A program made the position numbers and the translations under genes. From assembly GCA_016722575.1 (NCBI GenBank), contig JADKIY010000005.1, positions 1-64,000 of the forward strand: DNA of 64,000 nt. Reading direction: 5' to 3'. Under the pieces are notes generated by a model. That model was not told the origin of the DNA. It saw nothing but the letters and a program-made list of their open reading frames with translations, and made no database searches. Shown one piece after another: positions 1 to 11,600 of the stretch (position 1 is the first letter of the stretch; the number at the start of each line of letters is the position of its first letter). This DNA comes from Elusimicrobiota bacterium. GTDB taxonomy: Bacteria; Elusimicrobiota; Elusimicrobia; FEN-1173.

Positions 1-3000
1 CCGCCCACATCACGTCGAACACCCAGAACGCGATTGTTTGGGGTCAAGCGTGTCGTCCCGCACGATTTCGCAACATTACCTGCCCGCGTCCGAAGGGAAC
101 GTCAACGCCACGGAATCGGACTCCGGACGTTTCATTACCTGCCAACGCGCGCGGGCACTGACTCGGGCGGTGGCCCGCCCCACCACGGAACGACCACGGC
201 ATCCGATTACACCCCCCAACCCCCCACCATCCCCGGTTTGATTTCAACACGACACGGCGGATCGTAACATCGCCGTCGTTTCGCACTACCGCCACGCGTT
301 CGACCACGAATTCGACCGGACCAACACCACGACCCGACACGACCACGAATTACGAATACAACGCCTTGGGCCAATCCAACGAAGGTTGAGCACGGCTGAC
401 AGCACGTCCATTTCGCAGTGCCGGACGACCGATACGGCACCATGGAACGACGGGACCTGCACACGACGACCGTCATGGCCATCCACAACGGCCAAGGGGT
501 CGCGGGAGGAAGCGTGACGACCAGCGACCTTTACCCGGCTACGCGGCCTCGAATTACACGGCCGCCATCAACCACTCCCACAACACGTCGGGGACGCCTA
601 ATGAATACAACGGTGGCCAGGCCAGCTGGTCCGACCCGGGGCGTGTCTTCCGGTTACGACAAAAAGAACGCTGACGGGCACCGTGAGTCATTCAGTGCCT
701 CGGGGACACCACCTACGTGATTGCGGGGACAATCCGTCGGGACAGCCACCCACCGCCGGACCACGACCTACAGCGCCCACGACGGGTCGAATTACGGCAC
801 CGCGCGGACATTTCGGAACAGCGAATCCAACACCGGTTACAGCGTCGATTTTTACAGGCCGCGATTGGGGCGGGACCACCTTTCCTCCACCCAGCAGACG
901 CTGGACCTCGATGGAGCGTCGTGGACTTATTCCTACACGAACGGCTGGTCCAATCCTGATCGTGGTGGCGGGCCAAACCTTCGAGAAACACACCGAATCA
1001 ACGACGACCCACCTGATCCGACTGATCAACGACCAGCGTCGTCGATTATCAGTATTCCGGCAGCCGTCATGACTGAGCCACCGGGCATTCCGAGGAACGA
1101 CCGGGGAAATTATTTGGAACGACGCTAATCGCGACGGGTTTAATCGGCAACGGGAAACGGTCATCGAGTCGGGAACGACCTGCACCGATAACACCTACCG
1201 CATCATCAACGGCAACGCTGAAGTGGTCCATTCGCAAACCCACAGCAGCAGCGGCGTGCCGCCGGGCGACGCGTCTCATGAATCCGACCAATCCATGGAT
1301 TTGTTGTTCTGTGTCGGTCAGATGACCGGCGCTAAAGGCCTTCTCACTCGACCAACAGGGAAAACGTCTACCCTAATCTGGCGGCTTGCGGCCCAGCGGG
1401 TCGTTGCGGATCTTGGATCAAAGCTACGCTGTCGGGTGGGGCAAACCGTTCTTGCTTCCCAAACGACCAACACGACCATCACCACGAACGCCGCGTCCGA
1501 CACCCCCCCGCAACGTTTTGAACTACACCCACAACGCCGCGGGCCGTGGCTGACGAACGGCAACGGCACCACCACCCTCCACCACCCAGCAATTCAACGT
1601 GACCCGGACGGGAACGGGAGCGGCACGTGGACCAGCGTTACCAACACTTCCACCTCGGATGCAAACCTACCAGCGTTGGGGTGGCTGGATCTGATGGTCT
1701 CCTTAATCGTGACGCAAACCTCCGGCTCGCACCCTGACGGGTCGACCGAGTCCCAAGACCTCACCATTTTTAATTCGTTCAATCACGCGGGGCAGCTGGT
1801 TGGGGCCTACGCGCGCGGAACGTTTCAGCAGCACGGACGGCGAAGGGAACACGACCTGCGTCCCTCACGCAGTATTTCCGCGTATTGAACGGGCAGGCGA
1901 AAATCTTCGTTCCGACCTCTGTTTCCGAGCACCACCGGGCAAGGGAACAGCCATCCGGAAGTCACGACTAATTATTCCTATTGACGCCCAGCCGCCTGAC
2001 CGGCGTTACGGGGTCCGTACCGCACCGGCACCAGCGTTTCCGAGGACGGGCGGAAGAGCAATTATTCGGGGGAACATCGCCCAGACCTTCGTCGTCATCA
2101 ACGGCCGCTTCTTGATTAGGGCGAACACGTCGACGACGACGAGCCACTTCCGGACGAAGAAGGCATGCCGTTACACGACCACCTCCATCACCACGACGCA
2201 TCTATGACAGCGCGGGCCGATGATCGGCGCGGAGGCGGACGGGACAACTTTCAATTGTCGGAGTGGATTCCCGCAAGGCCAATGGAACGACCCAATCGGT
2301 TTCCAGCGAGTCCTGCATGGCTTATTACCAACGGTATGGCGCCATGCCGACCGGGTCCAGCTCCACCTCCGGTGGTCCATCGTGGGCGGCATATTTCGGA
2401 AGGGGCACGATTCACCAGGAAATGGGCATTTTCGCGGGTTCGGCGAAAATATTGGAATCGTCCTCGCGCATCGACACCGTACCATTTACAGCGAATCCCA
2501 GTCGAGCGTCTCTGATACGGTCGGCACGCCCACTTACAGCTACGACTGGGAAAGCGGCGTTACGTCTCCGACGGCGATGGATCCATCGTGACGACCCACA
2601 CCACGACGATACGCGATACTTCAATCGATTCTTACAGCAATTCCCTGAAACGTACAAGTATGACTCCAACGGCCGTCGCATTGGCCGGTGGAACCGTCCA
2701 CACAGACGGTTTTCGAAGAGGGATGGGGCACTTTACGTCGGACCGCACCGTAACGGTCTCAACAGCAGCGGGCGCACCTCCGCTCACGTCGAAAATCGAT
2801 GGACGAAGGCAAAGGGACCCCCCACCGAGCGTAATTCCATCACCTACAACTCCATCGGCCAGGTTTATTCCTACAATGAATCCTACTCGAAGAACGGCGG
2901 CGTCCCGTCAGCGTCCAAGTCCATTGGACGTCGCATGATTCCAAAGGCCGCGAATACCAGAAGAACCAAAGCGTTCAGTGGACCAATTCCACCTACGGCA

Positions 3001-3762
3001 TGGTCCCGGGAGTCAGCGACGGGCGTGAACGGCTGGGTCAACGGCAACGCCAACGTCACGATCACCAACGCCTACGACAACGCCGACCGCTTGGTGGACC
3101 AGCAGGCCAGCGGAACGGTTTACAGCGGCTACAACGCCAACCAGGCGCGCTACGAAGGGTATTTTTCCGCTTTCGGATTCTCTTCCCACCAATACAACAT
3201 GAAATACGACGTCTACGGGCGCCTGGTCTACAACGACTACTCCAATTACATGCCCGGCTCACCACCGTGGGCTGCGGAAAACTGCAGCAAAACCGTCAAC
3301 ACCATGTTGTGGACCAGCGGGGACCAGTTCCTCGGACTTTGACGAATTCGGTCGCGCCCACCGGGTTTCAACTCCTATTCGAATTCGGACGGGAGCAGCG
3401 GATGGCAGAACACCTACGACATTGTTTTCGATAACGCCACCGGCAACGTCCTGAGCCAGAACGAACAATACCACAGCTACTCGCCTCCCGTGGGCAAGGG
3501 CGGGGGCACGGTGACCGACGGATTGAAAATCGTCACCAACCACTACGACAACCGAAACGAACTGACCTGGCAAGGACGAAAACAAGGTGTGGAACACTCC
3601 GAAACCCTGGGCGGCGGCGGCGGGTGCATGGACGGCATTTTCGGCAAGTTGCTCATGGCGATCGTGATGATCGCCGCGATTTATATTGGCGTGGGATTGG
3701 CCATTAATTTCCAATGGGCCGCCCTTGGCGAACAACTGGACGCGATGGGCGTCGTTGCTTGA
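1..3762 (+). pseudogene. Frame-broken RHS/YD-repeat coding region
   Basis: No frame is open for long, yet RHS/YD-type fragments appear in all three plus frames. Around 343-380 one frame reads NYEYNALGQSNEG. Around 1770-1830 there is a FNHAGQLVGAY-type piece, and near 1865-1910 a different frame gives QYFRVLNGQAK. From 2263 to 3342 pieces such as TYKYDSNGRRIG, YDNADRLV, GYNANQARYEGYF and MKYDVYGRLVYNDY follow each other, and 3490-3762 gives HYDNRNELTW followed by a hydrophobic stretch of about 20 residues. YD repeats of this type build large secreted or surface beta-cage proteins. The frame changes every 50-300 bases, which indicates indels. The cause may be real decay or uncorrected read errors. 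The region probably once read continuously into the giant gene downstream. Its 5' end lies outside the window. Confidence 0.7.
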
Positions 3763-4438
3763 CGCGGCGGCGGTGGTCGTCGGTGGGCGGCGTCGCGGCC
3801 GGGGCCATGACGGTCCTTTGTGTGTTGGCGGTTTCAACATTCGTCGTGAGCTTCGATGACCTACATGATGACCGGGAACTGGAAATGGCTTTGTTGTCCG
3901 GGTTAATGGCCGCGGCATCCTCCGTGGCGACCCTTACATGGGAAGCGCCTCGTTCACGGGCAACGGGGAGGCGGGCGCGATCGGCAGGCACCGGGCAAAG
4001 CGCCCTGAAAACGAGCGAAGGTTTTCAAATGAAATTGCAGGCAGCATTTCTAAAATATCGCGAGTGTATTCGATGTGACGGGCAAGGCAGTGAACGTCAT
4101 CACCGCGGCTGTGAAAGATTTCATTCGTCAAGCGGTCACCATCGTCGTTTCGGACACATTCCAACAATACGCCCCCGATCTTGGTTACTTGACCGGCGCA
4201 ATTACACAAGGCCTCCTGGCCTTTGGCGGCATGGGCGACCTCTCGAAAATGCTGGACTCGAAAGTCCTATTGCAGAAGGCGGCGGTGATCGCGGCCGGAC
4301 AATTGGTCGATAAAGCCCTCGGCCCCAAAACGGCTGGATGAGTTCGCTGTTGATGGTTGTCGTTGGCTTTACGCAGGTGGAACGTCGGCGGAAGGGTTTT
4401 CTTCTCTCCCTTCCAAGGGCGACCTGTGGCGCGGCCTG
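3763..4438 (+). pseudogene. Frame-broken continuation between RHS region and giant gene
   Basis: This stretch continues the broken coding region. A small-residue hydrophobic piece is readable near 3890-3925 (MALLSGLMAAASSVA). A different frame is open from about 3940 to 4075. The 4075-4341 frame gives an amphipathic, mildly hydrophobic piece of 88 residues that begins MTGKAVNVITAAVKDF and includes AITQGLLAFGG. From about 4325 the frame of the next ORF is already open upstream of its first ATG (reading DEFAVDGCRWLYAGG). The protein character is like the hydrophobic region that often follows RHS repeats, but no family can be named. No complete gene is seen here. Confidence 0.5.
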
Positions 4439-5680
4439 ATGAATTCGTTGGCGACCAAAGCCAATCAACTGCTTCAAAAACGATACGCCGGCGAAATGAG
4501 CACCTACTCGAAGATCGTCGACGGCAAAGTCGTGGGCTCCAAAAGCACCGCCGTCGGGTTTCTTCTGACGGACAGCGTTCGAAACATCGGAAACTTCCTT
4601 GGCGAACAAGCGGCGAGGTCCTTGCCCCCGTCGAAAGGGCCCCCAGCGCGAAGGCTCAATCCACGATGCGGGAAGTGGCCCAAGCCAACCTGCCGGATAG
4701 TCAGCCTCGGGCTCCGTCGGATGGCGGCTTTCGACCTGGCCTTGACGGCCGTGAACGGCGACCGGGCCGCTGGGGCAAGCTTTCGGTCCTCCGATGACGC
4801 CCAATCGGGCAATCAAGAGCGTCGGGCGACTTTAAGCGACATCGAATCCGGCAAATTCAATAAAGAGTTGGCCGGCAACGCGGACTTTGTGGCGGCCGCC
4901 AAGGCCATTGGGATCACCGACATTGCGTCGCAATTGTTAAAAGACGCCTTCAATCCCATCGACTTGATGATGCAATCCTGGAGCCGGGCGGACCGCCAAG
5001 CCTACGAGGTCACGGACCCCCGATCGGCCACGGATGGGCAGTTGCGCATGGCCGTTCTGGACCTCGATAAATTGGACGCCCAAAGCAAAGCGAATCTGCT
5101 TTCGCTGACCAAAAACGAACTCAAGGCCTTTTTCGAAAGTTACAACCCTAAAGAGATTGTTGGGCAAATCAAGCTCGGCCTGTTGGGAAGCGACAAAGTC
5201 CTCATTTTTGAAATCAAAGGATCGGCCATTCGGGACCCCAAAACGCGAGATTTCATCCGAGATGCCAAATTGGGCGAAGCGACCGTTCGTGTCATTCACG
5301 ACTTTGATTCCGGCAAGATTTTCCTCGATCTCACGAAACAGTTCGGGGATGGCAAGATCAAAGACGCCAAAGGCGCTGAGCAATTCATGGGCTTCCTCAA
5401 AGCGGCTTACGGTGAAAAGTCCGAATTATTTGAATCGTTGAAAGCGAATCTCAAGGCCTTGGGAGGCGACGAATTCCTTAAAGGCGCCACGGTTAAAAAG
5501 TTCCTGGTCTCTGTGAACCAAGGCGTTGATGGTTCCGTTGAGATCGGCAAATCCTTCGACAGTTTGGATGGCCGTTTACAGCGGTTTGCGAGCGGATTGG
5601 GCTACGGCAAAGGCCAAGAAGTTAATTTCCAAATCGACCTCAAATCCGGAAGTATTTTCTCCTGGGCCGGGAACCCATGA
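4439..5680 (+). CDS. Hypothetical protein, probably the fragment upstream of the giant protein
   Basis: This ORF has 413 codons and no family I recognise. Residues from about 120 onward are regular, charged and mixed alpha/beta (for example KELAGNADFVAAAKAIGITD, then repeated LGSDK, FEIKG and FLDLTKQFGDG pieces). They resemble the beta-rich repeats at the start of the 5,746-residue protein. Between about 4613 and 4715 this frame becomes Pro/Arg/Cys-rich, while the +1 frame reads a natural EVLAPVERAPSAKAQSTMREV stretch, which suggests two compensating indels. The open frame extends upstream of the chosen ATG, so the start is arbitrary. The stop codon overlaps the ATG of the giant gene as ATGA. 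Either the two are translationally coupled, or one lost base separates parts of a single larger protein. Confidence 0.5.
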   Translation: MNSLATKANQLLQKRYAGEMSTYSKIVDGKVVGSKSTAVGFLLTDSVRNIGNFLGEQAARSLPPSKGPPARRLNPRCGKWPKPTCRIVSLGLRRMAAFDLALTAVNGDRAAGASFRSSDDAQSGNQERRATLSDIESGKFNKELAGNADFVAAAKAIGITDIASQLLKDAFNPIDLMMQSWSRADRQAYEVTDPRSATDGQLRMAVLDLDKLDAQSKANLLSLTKNELKAFFESYNPKEIVGQIKLGLLGSDKVLIFEIKGSAIRDPKTRDFIRDAKLGEATVRVIHDFDSGKIFLDLTKQFGDGKIKDAKGAEQFMGFLKAAYGEKSELFESLKANLKALGGDEFLKGATVKKFLVSVNQGVDGSVEIGKSFDSLDGRLQRFASGLGYGKGQEVNFQIDLKSGSIFSWAGNP

Positions 5681-8600
5681 CGGTGGCGAATGTCACTTCG
5701 GACCTGACCGCTAAATTGCGCTCCTCGGGCGTTTCCGAAAGCGATGCCAAGGAAATCAGGAAAGCCTTCAGCGACGAGGCCGGCGCTTTTACGATGGGCG
5801 TCGATTTGAAACTCACCGCCCGAGCCATGGAGAACGGGACCATCGAAGGGGCCCGGGTCCGTTTTGAGGGCGATGTGAAACTGGTCAATGATTCGACGTT
5901 AAATCTCGGCGGCCTCGGGAGCGTCGGAGGCAAGGTCGCCTTCAATTTGACGGTCGACCAGGGCAAAACCGCCGTGGGCGATCAGATCGACTTGAAACTC
6001 AACGGCGAACAAGCCAGCACCTTGATTCAAAAAGTGCAAAACAACGAAATCAAGCTTGATGGTCGCCCGCTGGAAGCCATCTTAAAGGAACTTCAGAATC
6101 TTGAAGCCAGCGGCTTCAAAGAAATGACCGTTCATATCACCAAATCGGGCGAAGGCGACAAAGTTCAAACGCGCGAAACGGTGTCGGTTGAAATTGACGA
6201 ATCGAAAGTGAGCGCCGATGTCAAAGCCCAGTGGGCCTCCCGCGGCATTGTGGCCGAGGGCGGCGTTTATTCCGTCTCTTTCCGAAAGAACGACGAGGGA
6301 CGAATCGACACGTTGGCGACGTTGAAGGCCGACGCCGTCATCGGCGGCCAAGCCACCGGCGGGGTCATCGATAAAACGATGGTCATCGACGGCACCAAGC
6401 GGGACGTCAAAGCCATCGAACTGGGCAATGGTCTCTGGCGCATCGTGTCCGGAGCGGAAACGACCACCGGCAATACCTTCTTCGCGCGCGAACGAAAATT
6501 GGTGGAAGGGGACTTTTTTGATCAAGTGAAAGTCACGCCGACCATCGTTTACGACGAGGGCGGTCGAGCGACCACCGTTGCCTTCACGGCGGAAGCCGCG
6601 AACCCGGGAGGAAAATTCGCATTGCCCGCGCTTCCGGGACAGATTTTCCGGGGAGGAGCCGTTGAATATAACACGATCACGGGTCAAGTCACCTCCTCCG
6701 CCGGCGCCGAGCGTCTGACGGAGGTTCGAAAAGACGGCACGACGTTCCACATCGTTCAACAGTCGAACCGGCTGGGCGGGTGGACGGCGGTTCAAAGCCG
6801 ACCCGGGTTTATTTTGGGCGGGGATTTCCGCCCGACCGACGGATTGGCCCTCTTCGCGCAAAACGGTTTGGTTGGGGCCAAGATGTTCATCGACGGCTTC
6901 CAAGTCAAAATCAACTCCTCCGTCCAGACGAAAGACGGCGGTTTGCAGCTCACTTTCGCGGAAGGCACCAAGGACAGCCGCGGACATTCAATCATCGGCG
7001 TCAAACTGTCGGCGTCGCTGGAAGTCCTTTCAAAGTCTTACAGCGTCACGGAACCGACGACGGTGAACGGCGTGAAAGTGACTCCCACGAACCGCCTGGA
7101 CCTGGACCGGGCACCGCAAAGCACCTCCGGCGGTTCCGGACCCGCGGGTTCGCCGGACCCCATGAACGGGGGCCGCGCCCCGCTCGGCCCCATCGGTCCC
7201 AATTTCCACGCCCAATCCGATGAGTCTCCGGCGGGCGAATTGGCCTCCTCGCAATTGCAGATCGGCTCGCCGAGCGCGGCCCTCGCCGCCACCACCCCGA
7301 ACGGTGCCGCGGTGGTCGAAGTGGATCGGTATGGCAAAGTCAATTCCGTGACCAACGCCAAGTTCGATTTGGCCAGCCTGGACACAACGTCCGCCGGGTA
7401 CAAAGGGAACATTCGAGTTTCAAACGCCACCAATATGGATGCTATTCAACAGCAACCGGATGGAACCTTTGCCATCAAGGCCGAAACGCAAATCCAAATC
7501 CGGGACAACGCCGGCAATTGGCGGGATGTGACCGCCGCCGCTGGAGGAACGATTCGCATCACCGGAAATGGGGCGGTGTTTGAAGGTTTCGCCGATGTTT
7601 CATCGAATTCGGCGCTCTCTGTTAAACGGGGAGGTAACGAGGGCGGGGCTTCCGGCACGGCCCGCGACACGGTTGCCGTCCTTCATGGGCAAACAGCCTC
7701 CCACGACATCGTTTCGGGCAAGCTTTTCATCCAAGGCGACCAAATTGTCTGGCAAACCGGGATCATCCGCGTTGAAAACGCCGCCAAAGGGATGGTCGTC
7801 GCGGGTTACACGGTGGAAACCGATGGATCGGCCTTTACCCTCAATGCCCGGGGCATCCCCGGAGCCGAGAAGGGTCTCACGGTCACGGCCGGCAGTCTTT
7901 CGCAAAGCTCCGGCGGGGTGACGCATCGTTGGATGGCCAATGGCGCTGAATCGCTGACGTTCGCCCAAAAAGGCGCCTCCGCCAACGGTTTCACCTCGCA
8001 ATCCAGCGGCGTGGTAACACTGACGTTTAATAAAGGGGGAGAGGTCCAGGTTTCCGCGGGTGGAATGGTCACCCAAAGCGTCGGCGTTTTAACGCGCGAG
8101 TTCACGGGCGTATTGGGCGCCGATGGGAAAACCGTTACGGAAACCAAGCTCTCCTACCGGGGCCAAGAAGTCGTCGCTTATCAAAAGGTTGGCGATGGGG
8201 AAGCCTTTACCGTCCGCGTTGAGCGCAACGGCCAATCGACCTTTGTAACCTTCCGCGCCGCGGCGAACGCCTCGACAGCGACGGAATTGCGCGCCGGCGA
8301 TAAAGTGATGGAGCGGTCTTATGGCGATCACACCGTTTCCGTTGTGGTTTCGGAAAGTGGCCGCATGACCAATCGCGTTGACGGCCGGGACGTGATTAAT
8401 TCCGTTCGAGCCGACGACCAAAAAGGCGAATACCTCATTACGGCCACAACCTCCAAAGGGGAGCGGACGTATCAGGCGTTCTACCTTTCCGCCGACTTCA
8501 AATCTTTCAACCAATTGAACGACGGCGCCGTCCTTAAATCCGAAGCCATTTCCGAAGGCGGCAAATCGCACACCTTGGCTTACGTCTTCAGCGCCAACAC

Positions 8601-11600
8601 CCAGGGTGGCATTGCAATCCGTCTCGACAACATGCCCACGGAAGTCGTGTCGGGCTCCAAAGGAACGCAATATCTCACAGTCCAGGTTGCGACCGGCGTT
8701 TTCCAATCCTTTGAACTTTCCAAGACGGAATCGGGCGCTCTGGGCCTTAAACGCCTCGAGGACAACACCGCCTTCAGCGTTAAACAGGACATGAAGTTGA
8801 AAAATGCCGATGGAACGACAAAATCCATCGAAATGGCCACGGAGTACAAAGTCCAGGACGGCAGACTGCGTCGGGGCAATACAACGCTGGACGGGCAAAC
8901 GCTCGTCAACGAAGTCGCTATCGGAGGCACTCGATACCTCATCACACAAGCCCTTCGAACCGAGGCATTCCAAGGCAAGGCTTACGCCTTATCGGCGGAC
9001 GGAACCACGGTCGAGCAAATGAAACGAGGCTTTGTCACCGAAGAGACCACGGGCGATGTGAAAACCCGATTGGCGGTCGGTGCTCGCACAGCCGACGTGA
9101 CGCGATTCCTGGTTCGCGACCCTCAGACGGGCGCGCGGAATGTTGAAATCAACCTTTATTTTGACTCCGGGAAAAATGCTGCCTTCGCCGTATACGCTTC
9201 CGGCGATAAATCGCGTGGCGTTTATCTCACCGAGGGAATGCAGGTGGCCGGCGTGCTTGGCAAAGGCATGTCGTTCCGGGACCAACGGGGTATCACTTTG
9301 ACCGGTGGAAACAAAGGGGAAGCCAACGTGACGTCGTACGATTACACCGTGGGCGGTAAAACCGTTGTGGCCACCCGGCAAGCCGACGGCCGCATGGTTT
9401 ACAACGCGGCGTCGATGGGCAACCTGAAGACCGGATTGTCCGCCATGGGAATCAACGATGAAGCGAGCGTGTACACGGGCTCCGGATTCGCGACGTTGCG
9501 TCGAACCGAAGACGGCGTCCAACTCAAAACCAATGCGGCCGGGCTGGTCGTCGCCAAAGGGTTTGAACTTATCGACGGCCCGGTTACCGGAACGTCCTTC
9601 ACTTTCCAACGGAACGGGCCCGTGACCTTCCAGGCCGGTTGGTTTACTTCGGACCAAGGCAACAAAATCACCTTTAGCGGCAACGCGCGCGGAGACTGGT
9701 CTTTTGACCAAGGCGGGTTCACGATGCTGGGCGTTCAATACGACGTCAAAAACGGCGTGGCCCTTCCTTCCCAAAGCAGCAGCGTGACGCTCATGGAAGG
9801 CACCTCGACGTTGCTGCTCACCCGAAACGGGTTTCAGCGATTCTCCAATGCGGGAACCGGCGACTTGACCATCGGGTTTAACCGTCAAGGCGGTCTTGTC
9901 GGCAATCAGGGCGACCGAATTTCCTTTAACGGTTCCATCTTCACCGCGAACAAAGCCGGAATGTTTGAGGCCGCGCGTTCGGTGACCCCCGCGGACAAAA
10001 CAATTCCGAATAGTTTGACTCTCAAATTCGAGGCGGTAACGATCCACCGCCAGCTGAGCCTTGGCACGCGCGACGGCGTTCGTTCATGGACAACCGGCGG
10101 CGGTATCCGCGCTTACGTGTTTAACGGTGAAGTCAAAGAAAAAACTTTCGACGCCAACGGCACCCCGCGAGAAAATACCGTCAAGGTTAGCCTTACGATG
10201 GACAAAAATCTCACCATCACCGCGCTCTCTCGAGAGGGCGCCACCAACACCCAAAACGCGGAACTGAAAGCGACCCTCCAATCTGAACTTAACTTGGTGC
10301 GGGCGGGGCGCAATAATCTGGGCGCGAATGTCGTGTTCCTCGGCATGAGCATCAACCTCACCACGGGTGCGAAGGACGCCACGAGCAACGGAGCCACAAT
10401 TATCCTTCAAGCCGCCGAAGCGGCGCAAGGCAAAGATAAAAAGGACCTCTCCTTCTTCACTTTTGCCGCCGGCAAGGACAAAAACGGGACCTTGGGGTCC
10501 ACCATCGTTCAAAACCTCAACGGCGAACAGCGCGTGTTCGATGTTCGCTCCAATGGAACGATCTCGAACCTCGGTTCCCCGGCCGTTATCACCAAACGCC
10601 AAGCCATGGATTCCGATACCGGGAAAGCCATCGGCACCTATTCGGAATTCAAGGTCGCCGGCTTGTCCGAATTCACGAAAGGCGCGCTTTCGAGCGTCTT
10701 TGGGTTTAAGCAGGAGGGGATCTCCCAGCAATCGTTTGTCCTTCGAAGTCTCGATGGAAAAGAAAACGTCGGCGTTATGGTCATGTCCCCCACTGGCGAG
10801 GTGGCCATGGCGACCGGAAACGCCAAAGGAACGGCCCTTACGATATCCATGGGCAAACAGGATGAAAAAACCGGGACGATCGGGGTTTCCCTCGCCGGCA
10901 CCGCTCAGCTGAGCGGCGCCCAGAGTCGCACGGTAGATTCGATCCAAGCCGCGTCAGGACACAACACGTTGACGTTGGCTTACACGCTACGGGCCATGGG
11001 ATTCGATGTTCAAAAAGTGCTTCCTTCCCAGGCCAACGGCATTGATTTCAACAACAAACCGACTATGGCGGCAATCAACGGCCTCGTTGCGGAAGCCGCG
11101 ACCAATAATGGAAAAACGACGAGCCGGGTGATCGGTGGTCGGCTCGTGGAGGCCACGGTTTCGACCTACCACGTCACCCAATACTCCGAAGTGCCGAGCC
11201 CGGATTGTTCCCACACGGTCACCGTAGTTGTTCACGAAGGCCAGGGGAAAGGCGGACGCACGGCGACCTTGACCAATGTATCGGTGACTTACAATCCGAC
11301 CGCCGAATTGTTTGAAAGCGGCTCGACGCAGCTGGTCGTGTCTAATTTCCACGGAATCAAGAACGCCTCGTTTACGTGGGAAGGGGAGGCGGGCAAAAAC
11401 GGTTCCTGGAAATTCGACGCCAGCACCCTCCAGGCGTTGAAATCCAACCGGGAATTCGTCGAATCCTATCTTGGTGTTGAAATCCGAAACAACGTGCCGG
11501 GTCTGGTCTCTTTGAACCTCGGGCAACTTGAAAATATCAGCGGGCAACTGATGGGGACTTTCGACATGGCCATCAGTAAGGTCTCATTTAAAGGATCAAC

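Noticed and set aside
8089..10947. Long minus-strand frames (294, 352 and 287 codons) inside the giant gene
   Set aside because: High GC third positions create open antisense frames. No starts or motifs of their own.
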